Position numbers and translations under genes: made by a program. From assembly GCA_964527995.1 (NCBI GenBank), contig CAZGRP010000126.1, positions 1 to 6,354 of the forward strand: DNA of 6,354 bases. The letters are read 5' to 3'. The stretch comes from CAZGRP01 sp964527995. GTDB taxonomy: Bacteria; Zhuqueibacterota; Zhuqueibacteria; Oceanimicrobiales; CAZGRP01. The notes under the pieces were generated by a model that ran no database searches, had not been told where the DNA came from, and saw only the letters and a program-made list of their open reading frames with translations. Shown here one piece after another: positions 1 to 6,039 of this stretch. The stretch's first letter is position 1, and each line of letters starts with the position of its first letter.

Positions 1-488
1 TCTCCTTGCGCTGGGGGAGTAGCAGAGAGAACCCTACCAGTTCCAGAGGAGGGGAGAACAGAGATGGCTGAGTAGATTCGCTACCGGAAGGAAACACCCC
101 CATTGCGGATACAAGATAAGCGGCGCACTGTCGCTATGCAAGCAAAAACTTGTGGGCCGGAACGGATGTGCCGGATCCCTCATGGCCCCAAGCACTATTC
201 GTCGGCGCCGAGCCACAATCAAGACCTTCGCCAGGCCCAGCAACCCGCCGTCGCGAGATCCGCTCACGCCTCGGAACCAAGATCCGGGCGAGAAGCAATG
301 AACCAGGAATGACTTCGGAACAACGCCATAGACAATGCTGAGGTGGCAACTTCGCGAGGCCCCATCCCGCCGACCAAACAGTCGGCCTCAGCCGACTTGG
401 GCCCTTAGTGACCTGTCTAGTAAATTCGATGACGTATTTTGTATTTGCAACTCCTCTTTTGACTTCCTTCTCAGCTTGCCATCAAGCT
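1..488. other. Gene-free left flank, nothing coding recognised
   Basis: No reading frame here has a ribosome binding site, a recognisable motif or plausible composition. The short frames on both strands (under 80 residues) overlap one another and read as Arg/Pro/Ser-rich noise. The only structure I can point to is a hairpin at 380-397 and a 15-base word at 354-368 that recurs at 1527-1541. The region may be decayed or intergenic DNA next to the transposon. Some of it could belong to a gene ending left of the window, but no frame entering from the edge looks protein-like. Confidence 0.55.
380..397. repeat. Perfect 7-bp hairpin with CTCA loop
   Basis: AGTCGGC (380-386) and GCCGACT (391-397) are perfect inverse complements around a 4-base loop. 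There is no T-run directly after it on either strand, so an intrinsic terminator is not well supported. It may be a stray palindromic repeat. Confidence 0.5.
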
Positions 489-521
489 TCCAATCCCGAA
501 GGGATGCGATGATTATAGCCT
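489..521 (-). repeat. Left outer palindromic unit of the transposon
   Basis: It contains the hairpin ATCCC-GAA-GGGAT at 493-505 and, on the minus strand, the box GGCTATAATC just before it. It is the inverted counterpart of 1082-1114. The outermost pair of the 4-bp C/G core of the stem is T-A here where the right copy has C-G, so pairing is kept. Confidence 0.7.
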
Positions 522-538
522 GATTCCGTGAAAAACGG

Positions 539-562
539 ATTTCAACCCCGAAGGGGTGAAAT
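539..562 (-). repeat. Left inner palindrome; possible terminator of the transposase gene
   Basis: The stem ATTTC(a)ACCCC-GAA-GGGGT-GAAAT pairs 10 bp with a single bulged A at 544. It begins four bases after the transposase stop codon. On the minus strand it is followed after three bases by TTTTT (531-535), so it could double as an intrinsic terminator. A second hairpin (TCCGT-gaaaa-ACGGA, 525-539) abuts it. Bases 543-561 are the exact reverse complement of 1044-1062. Confidence 0.7.
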
Positions 563-566
563 CTCA

Positions 567-1028
567 TCAATCCAGCCATTCGAACAAAAACCGATCTTCA
601 TAGGGAATCCGAAATTTCTTCAGAAATTCCAAATACTCTTCCCGAAAGGTTCTTTTCCTGTGGTGTTCTTCCTGATTGAGAATATAGTTGTAAACCGTTT
701 CTACCTGAGAGTGTGCGTAAGAAAACGCCCCGTAGCCTTCCTGCCAGGCAAATCTGCCCCGGATCCATTTTTGTTCATTGATGAAATTCGTGGTGTTGTT
801 TTTCACATCACGGATGAGATCGGAAAGAGCCATTGCCGGTCTCAGACCAATAAAAAGATGCACATGGTCGGCAACGCCTTTGACGATGATCGGTTTTTGG
901 CCCTTGTTCTTGATGATGCCAGCCATGTACTTGAACACCTCCTCGCGCCACGGTTTTTGCAATAGGTTGGATCGACCTTTTACTGCAAAGACCGCCTGGA
1001 TGTAGATTTGTGTGAATGTTCCGGCCAC
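567..1028 (-). CDS. IS200/RAYT-like Y1 (HUH) transposase
   Basis: A 153-residue protein of the transposase IS200-like (Y1_Tnp) family. These enzymes cut and rejoin single-stranded DNA through a covalent phosphotyrosine intermediate, choosing sites by subterminal hairpins. The HUH metal-binding pair is H55 and H57 in the stretch DHVHLFIG. The likely nucleophile is Y115 in YILNQ, and Q119 sits four residues on, as in the IS608 TnpA active site. The C-terminal stretch EEHHRKRTFREEYLEFLKKF (120-139) is typical of a compact group common in Bacteroidetes/Chlorobi and Deltaproteobacteria. The length is normal and no catalytic residue is missing, so it may be active. The frame is open back to a GTG at 1049, but I chose the GTG at 1028: it has AGGAGG eight bases upstream and family members start close to the TQIYIQ motif. 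The gene is flanked by paired palindromes and has no tnpB. Confidence 0.9.
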   Translation of the reverse strand: MAGTFTQIYIQAVFAVKGRSNLLQKPWREEVFKYMAGIIKNKGQKPIIVKGVADHVHLFIGLRPAMALSDLIRDVKNNTTNFINEQKWIRGRFAWQEGYGAFSYAHSQVETVYNYILNQEEHHRKRTFREEYLEFLKKFRIPYEDRFLFEWLD

Positions 1029-1036
1029 TGTACTTT

Positions 1037-1042
1037 CCTCCT
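1037..1042 (-). promoter_or_regulatory. Transposase ribosome binding site, next to a REP hairpin
   Basis: AGGAGG on the minus strand lies 8 bases before the GTG at 1028 and fixes that start. The edge of the right inner palindrome stem (1048) is only five bases upstream. A folded hairpin in the mRNA leader, or transposase bound to it, could affect ribosome access. The effect is inferred; the spacing is seen. Confidence 0.65.
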
Positions 1043-1043
1043 C

Positions 1044-1062
1044 TTTCACCCCTTCGGGGTTG
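1044..1062 (+). repeat. Right inner palindrome of the transposon
   Basis: TTTCACCCCTTCGGGGTTG contains the 13-base palindrome at 1048-1060 (ACCCC-TTC-GGGGT). It is the perfect reverse complement of 543-561. The long stem of the left copy is shortened here because the outer bases no longer pair. It lies just upstream of the transposase ribosome binding site. Confidence 0.75.
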
Positions 1063-1081
1063 GGTCGTTCTGGGGGCTATT

Positions 1082-1114
1082 GGGCTACAATCCTACCACC
1101 CCTTCGGGGTTGGC
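1082..1114 (+). repeat. Right outer palindromic unit of the transposon
   Basis: The box GGCTACAATC (1083-1092) is followed by the same 13-base palindrome ACCCC-TTC-GGGGT at 1098-1110, exactly 50 bases from the inner copy. It matches the reverse complement of 489-521 at 25 of 33 positions. Confidence 0.75.
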
Positions 1115-1379
1115 TTGCGCCCCCTTTGTCCGGCAGAAAACGACATCGAGGTTGGAGCGTATTCCCAAACAGCTCAGCTGAGCGCCAGGTTTTTCGCAAT
1201 GATTTATCGCGGTTCCGTGACAACCGTATTCTAACCTCGAAGGTGGACAGTTCTGCACTGGGATCTTCAACCAACAAGCCACTGCACAAAAGCTCTCGTG
1301 AGCGAACTCTTTATAAGTCAGCGATACAGTCTGGTTCTTGCGGAGTCATAGCCTATCACAATTCCTATACGTTCGTCAT

Positions 1380-1425
1380 CACAATTATGAAATTGTGTAC
1401 TTAGCGCCGGAATTCATTCCGGTGC
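1380..1425. repeat. Two tandem palindromes
   Basis: The first is CACAATT-ATGA-AATTGTG (1380-1397), a perfect 7-bp dyad. The second, starting seven bases after the first ends, is GCGCCGGAAT-TC-ATTCCGGTGC (1404-1425), a 10-bp dyad with one G-T pair. A further CACAATT half-site lies at 1357-1363. The AT-rich dyad resembles an operator in shape, but no gene start lies next to it, so no regulatory role is assigned. Confidence 0.5.
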
Positions 1426-1581
1426 AAGATGGACGATAAGAGACGCAAGACGGTGGGCGAGCTGTGAGCGTCAGCCAGTCGGCCTTCTATTCATCCTCGG
1501 CCAGAGCGCAGGCATCAGCCGCTGCTGCGAGGCCCCATCCCTCCGCCTCAACCAGGGGCTATCCCAAAAGCTTACTTTTTC

Positions 1582-1635
1582 TGTCATTCCCGCCCAAGCG
1601 GGAATCTATAACTGTTTACTTTTCTGGATTCCCGC
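1582..1635 (+). repeat. Dispersed 'TGTCATTCCCGC' palindromic repeat
   Basis: TGTCATTCCCGC starts a hairpin ATTCCCGC-CCAA-GCGGGAAT (1586-1605). GATTCCCGC at 1627-1635 is an inverted copy of GCGGGAATC at 1598-1606. The motif is recognisable as a type of short palindromic repeat scattered through many proteobacterial genomes. That it is multicopy in this genome is inferred, not seen. Confidence 0.6.
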
Positions 1636-1704
1636 TCGCCGCTTTCGCGAGGACAAGCTTCGCAGGATTCACAAATCGAAACTTTTTCTGACCTTTTCAG
1701 ACAG

Positions 1705-1838
1705 CCCCCCTCGCTCGGGATGACACGAGTGGTTGTGGATCGGCAAAGTTGTGGGGACGGACCGGTTGTTTCTGATCCGGATGGCCACACCCAACCTGTC
1801 GTTCCGAAGTCCGGCGAAGACGGACGAGGAACCTCTAG
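1705..1838. repeat. Two further TGTCATTCC-type repeat remnants, opposite orientation
   Basis: On the minus strand, TGTCATCCCGAGCGA begins at 1725 and reads leftward. On the plus strand, TGTCGTTCCGAAG at 1797-1809 is followed by GACGAGGAACCTC ending near 1836. Both resemble the 'TGTCATTCCGAG ... GAGGAATCTC' class of dispersed repeats. They face outward from each other around a short unassigned stretch. Confidence 0.45.
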
Positions 1839-1885
1839 CATTCGGCTTCGCAGTGCTGGAATTCCAAGCGCCACACCCCGCCCCA

Positions 1886-1904
1886 GGGCGGATGCAATCC
1901 GCCC
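1886..1904. repeat. Hairpin with GCA loop, first of two
   Basis: GGGCGGAT-GCA-ATCCGCCC, a perfect 8-bp stem with a three-base loop. No T-run follows on either strand. It lies ten bases from the next hairpin, which has the same loop. Confidence 0.65.
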
Positions 1905-1914
1905 CCCAACACTC

Positions 1915-1939
1915 GGTTCCGGAAAGCATTTCCGGAACC
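1915..1939. terminator. Strong hairpin with GCA loop; possible terminator
   Basis: GGTTCCGGAAA-GCA-TTTCCGGAACC is a perfect 11-bp stem around the trinucleotide GCA. On the plus strand it is followed by AGGG and then TTTTT (1944-1948). It lies 163 bases past the acylase stop, but in that (minus) direction there is no T-run after it. It could stop plus-strand read-through or simply be a REP-like repeat. The structure is certain; the terminator role is not. Confidence 0.4.
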
Positions 1940-1989
1940 AGGGTTTTTGGAGCGGGTTCTTTCAGCACCGAACGACACCGAGACCGCCA

Positions 1990-2069
1990 GTCTCTGTGCT
2001 TCCGTGCCACCTCCGTGGTGGGCCTTTTCAGTGTTCTTCGGTGGACATCGGTGTGCTTCGGTGTCTCCC
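1990..2069 (-). repeat. Degenerate CACNGA repeat tract
   Basis: On the minus strand the motif CACNGA appears seven times in about 80 bases (CACCGAAG, CACCGATG, CACCGAAG, CACTGAAA, CACGGAGG, CACGGAAG, CACAGAGA) at irregular spacing. It includes a small hairpin CCACC-TCCGT-GGTGG at 2007-2021. Similar CAC-GAG/GGA-type tracts occur between genes in many environmental bacteria and yield spurious frames rich in Thr, Glu and His. No function is assigned. Confidence 0.55.
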
Positions 2070-2102
2070 GAATCCTGGTCCATGTGCTTCCCGGGCGCCG
2101 AA

Positions 2103-4592
2103 TCACCTCTCTGGCAGCAGAAGCGTCACCGACTCCGTCACCGATTCGACTTTCGCACGTGAATAGGCCACTGGAAAATACTTGCCGTCGGCCCACATCT
2201 GGAACAAGTCGCGGTAGTGGGGACTGTCGGGGTCGCCCGACTGCCCCGGCGTGTTGGTGCCCAGCGAGCGGTCCCAGTCCCCGGTGTCGGCGATGATGCG
2301 GAACGAGGCTCCCGAGACCTGGTTGTCGTTGTTGGACGTGCTGTTGACGGTGTAGCCGTCGCCGCCGCGCGGCAACGGCCCGACATCGAGCCTGCGGCGC
2401 AGTTCGTCGCGAACCGCTTCACTGAGCGGGTGTCGCAGCAACACATGCTTGAACCGCTTCTGACCGTACCGCCACTGTCTCATATCCTTCCCCAGCCTGT
2501 GGCGTAGCTCAGCCACAGCCTCTTTCAAACTCCTGAGCACAAGCGCATCCCGGGCCCCGGTGGGATCCGGGCCGAACCTGCCATCGGGACTGGTCAGCCA
2601 GTCGACCATTTTCCTCATGGAGATGGCGCGGCTGGAAAACACCTGGCGGGCCTCCTCCGGCACCATCAACTTCCAGAGGTTCTGCCGCAACCGCCGCTTC
2701 CACATCACGTAGATGGCCGCGGGAACCGAATCCTTGTCGAGCACGCCGTCCCACGACAGCAGCCGCTGCATCGCCGCGCGCGTCGTGCGATCCTTCGGCT
2801 GAAGGCCGCGCAGCAGCGGCACCAGCGACCGCGCCGGAAGCGAAAGCTCGTCCTGCTGCAACCGCATCATGTCGGCCAGGGTCAGTCGCCGTCCCGCAGC
2901 CAGAACTTCAGCGACGCGGGCAAAACGATAGGGATCGGCCCACAGGTAGCCCAGCGCTACGGGATACCCCTGCGGCACGTTGTCCTGATTGGCCGTGGCC
3001 AGCCACCCCTCCGGGGGATTGGCGCGGTGGGGCAGCATCGGTATCGGCACATAGCCGTCCCACTCGTACCGGCCGTCGCCGGGCACCGGCAGCAGGCCGC
3101 TCCAGTTGCGGCGGATCGGCGCGATGCCGACCGCCTGCCAGCCGATGTTGCCGTTCACGTCGGCCCACACCATGTTCTCCGAAGGCGCCCGCGAGAAGCT
3201 GCACGCCTGCCGGAACTCCTCCCAGCTGCCCGCCTGATCCATCCGCAGGCTGGCCAGGTAGGGCGCTGCGCCGATCTCCAGCCAGGCGGCCCTCAGCGCA
3301 TAGGCCTTGTGATGAGCCCGGTCCTCGTACAGCACCGGTCCGTGGCGGGTGAATTTCAGCCGCACCGCCACTGGAGCCTCTCCCTTGACGCGAATGGTAT
3401 CGGGAAGGACCGTCATGGTCTGCCAGCGGCCGCGATAGCGGTACTGCAGCGGATCGGCCGGATTCGTGTCGTAAACGTAAAGATCCTCCTGGTCGATAGG
3501 AAACACAGTCAGCCCCCAGGCGCCGACCTCGTTGTGGCCGATCGACACTCCCGGCAACGCTGGCTCTCCGGCGCCGATCACGTTCCAGCCCGGCGCCACC
3601 AGGTGCACCCAGTAGCGCAGCGAAGGCGCCTGCTGGCGGCGGTGCGGGTCGTTGGCCAGAAGGGTATGTCCCGAGAAGGTGAGTCGCCCGGTGACCGCCC
3701 AGTTGTTACTGCCGCCGGCTTCGAACCAGGGGTCCGACACTCCATCGGACGCGACCGATTGGGCTTCCGGTGTCGGCTCTTCAAGAGGAAGAAAGGGCGC
3801 CAGCGGATTGCCCGCCCGGACGAAAAGGGCGCCTCGGCCCAGGTCTGCATGGCTGCGATACGACGGCAACACATCGTCCGGCGTGAACTGCACCGGCGTG
3901 CGGGAAGCGGTATAGAGCTGTAGAACCTCGGGGGTAATCAGCGACAGGTCGACCGTTTTGTCTGCTTGCAGGCTCGGATTCCCGGGGTGGAGATCGAGAA
4001 GCTGTCGGGCTTTTTCGCTTCCGACGGCGTTGACCAGCCGGGCAAACTGCACCTCCTGGCGGATGTTGCGGAACAGCCCGTTGTGCCTCGAAACGACGAT
4101 CTCAGGAGTCCACCTGCCTGGCTTGATACCGAGAAGACGAAACGGCAGCGGCAGCAGCTCCGGCTTCCGTTCGGTCAGAGCGATGTAGGCGTTGACACCC
4201 TCGCAGAAGGCGCGGATGATCTCGGAACCGCGAGGATGATAGTGCTGCAGCTCCTGCTCCATGTCGCCGCGAAACTTGAGAAGGCGGGCACCGATATCGC
4301 GCTGCAGCGCTTTTCGACCCTGGATTTCGGCCATCGTTCCCGTTGCCCGCCGGCGCCAGATCTCCAACTGGAAGAGTCGATCCCGCGCCGCGTTGAAACC
4401 CTGGGCGAAGAAGAGATCGTGCTCGTTGCGGGCGTAGATGTGGGAGATGCCCCAGTAATCGCGGCGGATCTCCACCGGCTGAGACAATCCCTGAGTGCGC
4501 AACGTGTCGGTCGTCACCCCGGCCCAGGCCCAGGAAGCGACGCTGACCCACGCCAGGACGCATGCCTTCAACAACCGTCTGAGACCGTTCAT
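2103..4592 (-). CDS. Secreted penicillin acylase family (S45) Ntn hydrolase
   Basis: An 829-residue precursor of the penicillin/cephalosporin/acyl-homoserine-lactone acylase family. These enzymes cleave amide bonds after self-processing into alpha and beta subunits. The start at 4592 has AGGAGG nine bases upstream; the frame is open to 4649 without such a site. Residues 1-24 form a signal peptide ending AWA, predicting export to the periplasm. The self-cleavage site is GG|SNNWAV, making S295 (codon 3710-3708) the N-terminal nucleophile of the beta chain. The B23-equivalent residue is H317 (ANDPH), as in cephalosporin and acyl-homoserine-lactone acylases; penicillin G acylase has Gln. TANQDN (533-538) should carry the oxyanion-hole Asn. 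GDGYTVN (744-750) and TNTPGQSGDPDSPHY (779-793) are the conserved C-terminal blocks. Length is normal and no key residue is missing. The extreme C terminus has a small duplication, ESVTESVT. Substrate cannot be read from the sequence. It is the last gene of a possible three-gene operon. Confidence 0.93.
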   Translation of the reverse strand: MNGLRRLLKACVLAWVSVASWAWAGVTTDTLRTQGLSQPVEIRRDYWGISHIYARNEHDLFFAQGFNAARDRLFQLEIWRRRATGTMAEIQGRKALQRDIGARLLKFRGDMEQELQHYHPRGSEIIRAFCEGVNAYIALTERKPELLPLPFRLLGIKPGRWTPEIVVSRHNGLFRNIRQEVQFARLVNAVGSEKARQLLDLHPGNPSLQADKTVDLSLITPEVLQLYTASRTPVQFTPDDVLPSYRSHADLGRGALFVRAGNPLAPFLPLEEPTPEAQSVASDGVSDPWFEAGGSNNWAVTGRLTFSGHTLLANDPHRRQQAPSLRYWVHLVAPGWNVIGAGEPALPGVSIGHNEVGAWGLTVFPIDQEDLYVYDTNPADPLQYRYRGRWQTMTVLPDTIRVKGEAPVAVRLKFTRHGPVLYEDRAHHKAYALRAAWLEIGAAPYLASLRMDQAGSWEEFRQACSFSRAPSENMVWADVNGNIGWQAVGIAPIRRNWSGLLPVPGDGRYEWDGYVPIPMLPHRANPPEGWLATANQDNVPQGYPVALGYLWADPYRFARVAEVLAAGRRLTLADMMRLQQDELSLPARSLVPLLRGLQPKDRTTRAAMQRLLSWDGVLDKDSVPAAIYVMWKRRLRQNLWKLMVPEEARQVFSSRAISMRKMVDWLTSPDGRFGPDPTGARDALVLRSLKEAVAELRHRLGKDMRQWRYGQKRFKHVLLRHPLSEAVRDELRRRLDVGPLPRGGDGYTVNSTSNNDNQVSGASFRIIADTGDWDRSLGTNTPGQSGDPDSPHYRDLFQMWADGKYFPVAYSRAKVESVTESVTLLLPER
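2124..2147 (-). repeat. 12-bp tandem duplication inside the acylase C terminus
   Basis: CGTCACCGACTC (2124-2135) and CGTCACCGATTC (2136-2147) differ by one base and encode ESVT twice in the last 15 residues of the acylase. It is in frame and lies past the conserved C-terminal block, so it is probably harmless. Confidence 0.6.
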
Positions 4593-4673
4593 GCCTGCCT
4601 TCCTCCTTTCGGTGGGAGCCATCAGTGTGTGCCAGCACCTCGGCGGCACCGCAAGCCCGGCGATGACCGTACC

Positions 4674-5921
4674 TCAGGAAGATTTGCCGTCGCTGCCGAT
4701 CCCCAGTGCCACCTTGCGCACCGCCTTGACCATCGCCTCGACGTCGTCATCGGTGAAGAACTCATTCACCGGCAGGGTGACGGCCGTGCCCAGCACCTCC
4801 TCCGCCACCGGGCAGAGGCCGTCGGGGTATTCGATCGACCTGCCGTACTGGGGGAAATCGTGCGGCCAGTCGAAGTTGGGGTAGACGTTGGGTTTCCGCA
4901 ACACCGGATAGGTGTAGACCGGCTTGCCGATGTAGCCCTTGCCGGCCGGGATGCCCTCGGCGATGAGGGCGTCGCCGAATTGCGCCATGGTGGCGCCGAG
5001 GCGGTCGGGCTCCACCCGCAGCATGTAGAACCAATACGAGCTCCTTCCTCCCGGGGTGATGCGATGCGGCGACACGCCGGGAAGATCCTGGATGCCGGCG
5101 GTGATGCGCTCGCCGATTTCCCGCCGGCGAGCCACGATCCGGTCGAGCTTGCGCAACTGGGCCAGAGCCACCGCCGCTTCGAGTTCGTTCATCCGGTAGT
5201 TGGCACACAGAAATCCCGGCTGGCGATGGCCGTCGCCGGCCCGGTCGTACCCTTTGTCGGTGAACAGCCTCGCCTTGCGGGCCAGATCGCCGTCGTTGGT
5301 GATCAACATGCCGGCATCGCCGGCGGAGATATGCTTGAAGTCGTTCAGGCTGAAGCAGCCGATGTGGCCGATGGTGCCGGCAAGCCGTCCCTTGTACTCG
5401 CACAGATAGCTCTGGGCACAGTCTTCGATGACGAAGAGGTCGTGGCGGCCGGCCAGCTCCATGAGGGCGTCCATGTCGGCGGGATTTCCGGCCAGGTGCA
5501 CCACTTCGATGGCTTTGGTCTTCGGGGTGATTCGGGCCGCCACCGAATCCGGGTCCAGATTGTAGGTGTGCGGATCGATGTCGGCGAACACGGGGACGGC
5601 GTTCTGGAACAGGATGCCGATGAGGGAACCCATGTCGGTGATCGGTGAAGTAATGACCTCGTCGCCGGGCCCGACGCCGATCGCGGCCAGGGCCGTATGG
5701 ATGGCGGCGGTACCGGACGAGGCGGCAACGCAGTACCGCACCCCGTAGCGGGCCGCAAAGGACTCCTCGAACTGGCGTGTCTTGGTGCCATGCGCGTAAA
5801 AGAGGGTGTTTTGCTCCAGCGCCTGGCGCAGTTCCTCGAGCTCTTCGTCACCGAACCGCCGGCCGCTGCCGAAAGGAGTGGTCTTGGTCTTGGGTCCCCC
5901 GTGGATGGCGAGAGGTTCCAT
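4674..5921 (-). CDS. DegT/DnrJ/EryC1/StrS family PLP aminotransferase
   Basis: A 415-residue cytoplasmic fold-type I PLP enzyme of the sugar/cyclitol aminotransferase family. These usually move an amino group from Glu or Gln onto a keto-sugar or keto-cyclitol. Visible features in order: N-terminal GGPK (8-11), phosphate-binding SSGTAA (68-73), the aspartate that pairs with the cofactor ring nitrogen at D167 in EDCAQS, the Schiff-base lysine K196 in SLNDFKHISAGDAG (codon 5336-5334), and NYRMNELEAA (241-250). The start at 5921 has GGAG nine bases upstream and gives the usual MEPLAIHGGPK start. An open extension to a GTG at 5972 lacks a ribosome binding site. GDAG after the lysine replaces the more usual GEGG. 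Substrate unknown; the adjoining sugar kinase supports a sugar or cyclitol. Catabolic and amino-sugar biosynthetic roles are both possible. It lies 81 bp upstream of the acylase start and 118 bp after the kinase stop. Confidence 0.9.
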   Translation of the reverse strand: MEPLAIHGGPKTKTTPFGSGRRFGDEELEELRQALEQNTLFYAHGTKTRQFEESFAARYGVRYCVAASSGTAAIHTALAAIGVGPGDEVITSPITDMGSLIGILFQNAVPVFADIDPHTYNLDPDSVAARITPKTKAIEVVHLAGNPADMDALMELAGRHDLFVIEDCAQSYLCEYKGRLAGTIGHIGCFSLNDFKHISAGDAGMLITNDGDLARKARLFTDKGYDRAGDGHRQPGFLCANYRMNELEAAVALAQLRKLDRIVARRREIGERITAGIQDLPGVSPHRITPGGRSSYWFYMLRVEPDRLGATMAQFGDALIAEGIPAGKGYIGKPVYTYPVLRKPNVYPNFDWPHDFPQYGRSIEYPDGLCPVAEEVLGTAVTLPVNEFFTDDDVEAMVKAVRKVALGIGSDGKSS

Positions 5922-6039
5922 ATGCTTCGTCTCCGGGTCAGGAAAGGATAGTTCGCAAGATGTGGAGGGCACAGAATCGAGGCTGTCCCGTGCGCGTTGG
6001 TCGCAGCGTCATTCCGTGGCAGCGATGCGGCGCACGGCG

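Larger units (their letters stand above)
489..1114 (-). mobile_element. IS200/RAYT-like element with double palindromic ends
   Basis: A single Y1 transposase gene lies between two mirror-image flanks. Left flank: outer palindrome unit 489-521, then inner palindrome 539-562. Right flank: inner palindrome 1044-1062, then outer unit 1082-1114. The inner units share a perfect 19-base inverted match (543-561 with 1044-1062). The outer units match at 25 of 33 positions when one is reverse-complemented, including a GGCTAYAATC box beside the palindrome. There is no tnpB partner and no conventional long terminal inverted repeat, as expected for elements moved by HUH single-strand transposases, which recognise subterminal hairpins. 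The element is AT-richer than the operon to its right, consistent with acquisition. Exact cleavage sites are not determined, so the ends are those of the outermost shared unit. It could be either an IS200-type insertion sequence or a domesticated REP-associated transposase (RAYT) with its REP pair. Confidence 0.75.
1115..2102. other. Gene-free, repeat-rich intergenic region
   Basis: No protein-like frame was found across nearly 1 kb. The candidate frames overlap each other on both strands, lack ribosome binding sites and run through palindromes. What is here instead: a perfect 12-base palindrome GCTCAGCTGAGC at 1172-1183; an 8-base inverted pair, TCGAGGTT at 1146-1153 and AACCTCGA at 1233-1240; tandem palindromes at 1380-1425; dispersed-repeat remnants at 1582-1838; two GCA-loop hairpins at 1886-1939; and a CACNGA repeat at 1990-2069. 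It reads as a landing zone for small repeats downstream of the acylase gene. Confidence 0.6.

Noticed and set aside
489..562. CRISPR-like array of short palindromic repeats
   Set aside because: Only two non-identical palindromes with unequal spacing, mirrored across a transposase gene; this is a transposon end, not an array, and no cas gene is present.
528..965. Plus-strand 145-codon frame antisense to the transposase
   Set aside because: The minus strand encodes a complete Y1 transposase with HUH and Tyr motifs; this is its shadow.
1669..2196. Minus-strand frame of 175 codons
   Set aside because: Built from the CACNGA tract and repeat remnants and overlapping the acylase C terminus in another frame; typical spurious frame.
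1733..2296. Plus-strand frame of 187 codons over the repeat region
   Set aside because: It runs through dispersed repeats, two hairpins and the CACNGA tract and overlaps the end of the acylase gene; no ribosome binding site.
3027..3923. 298-codon plus-strand frame inside the acylase gene
   Set aside because: Antisense shadow of the conserved acylase catalytic region, with no homology-like features.
4557..4562. Lipoprotein signal (LKAC) in the acylase leader
   Set aside because: The Cys is at residue 11 with Lys at -2, too early and unlike a lipobox; the AWA site at 22-24 fits ordinary signal peptidase cleavage.
4593..4649. N-terminal extension of the acylase
   Set aside because: The 19 extra residues precede a good ribosome binding site and signal peptide at 4592; starting at 4649 would bury the signal peptide.
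3966..5648. Open plus-strand frame of 560 codons antisense to the acylase and aminotransferase
   Set aside because: It spans two well-supported minus-strand genes and the gap between them, has no ribosome binding site or known motif, and its Arg/Pro/His/Gly-rich composition is that expected opposite GC-rich codons.
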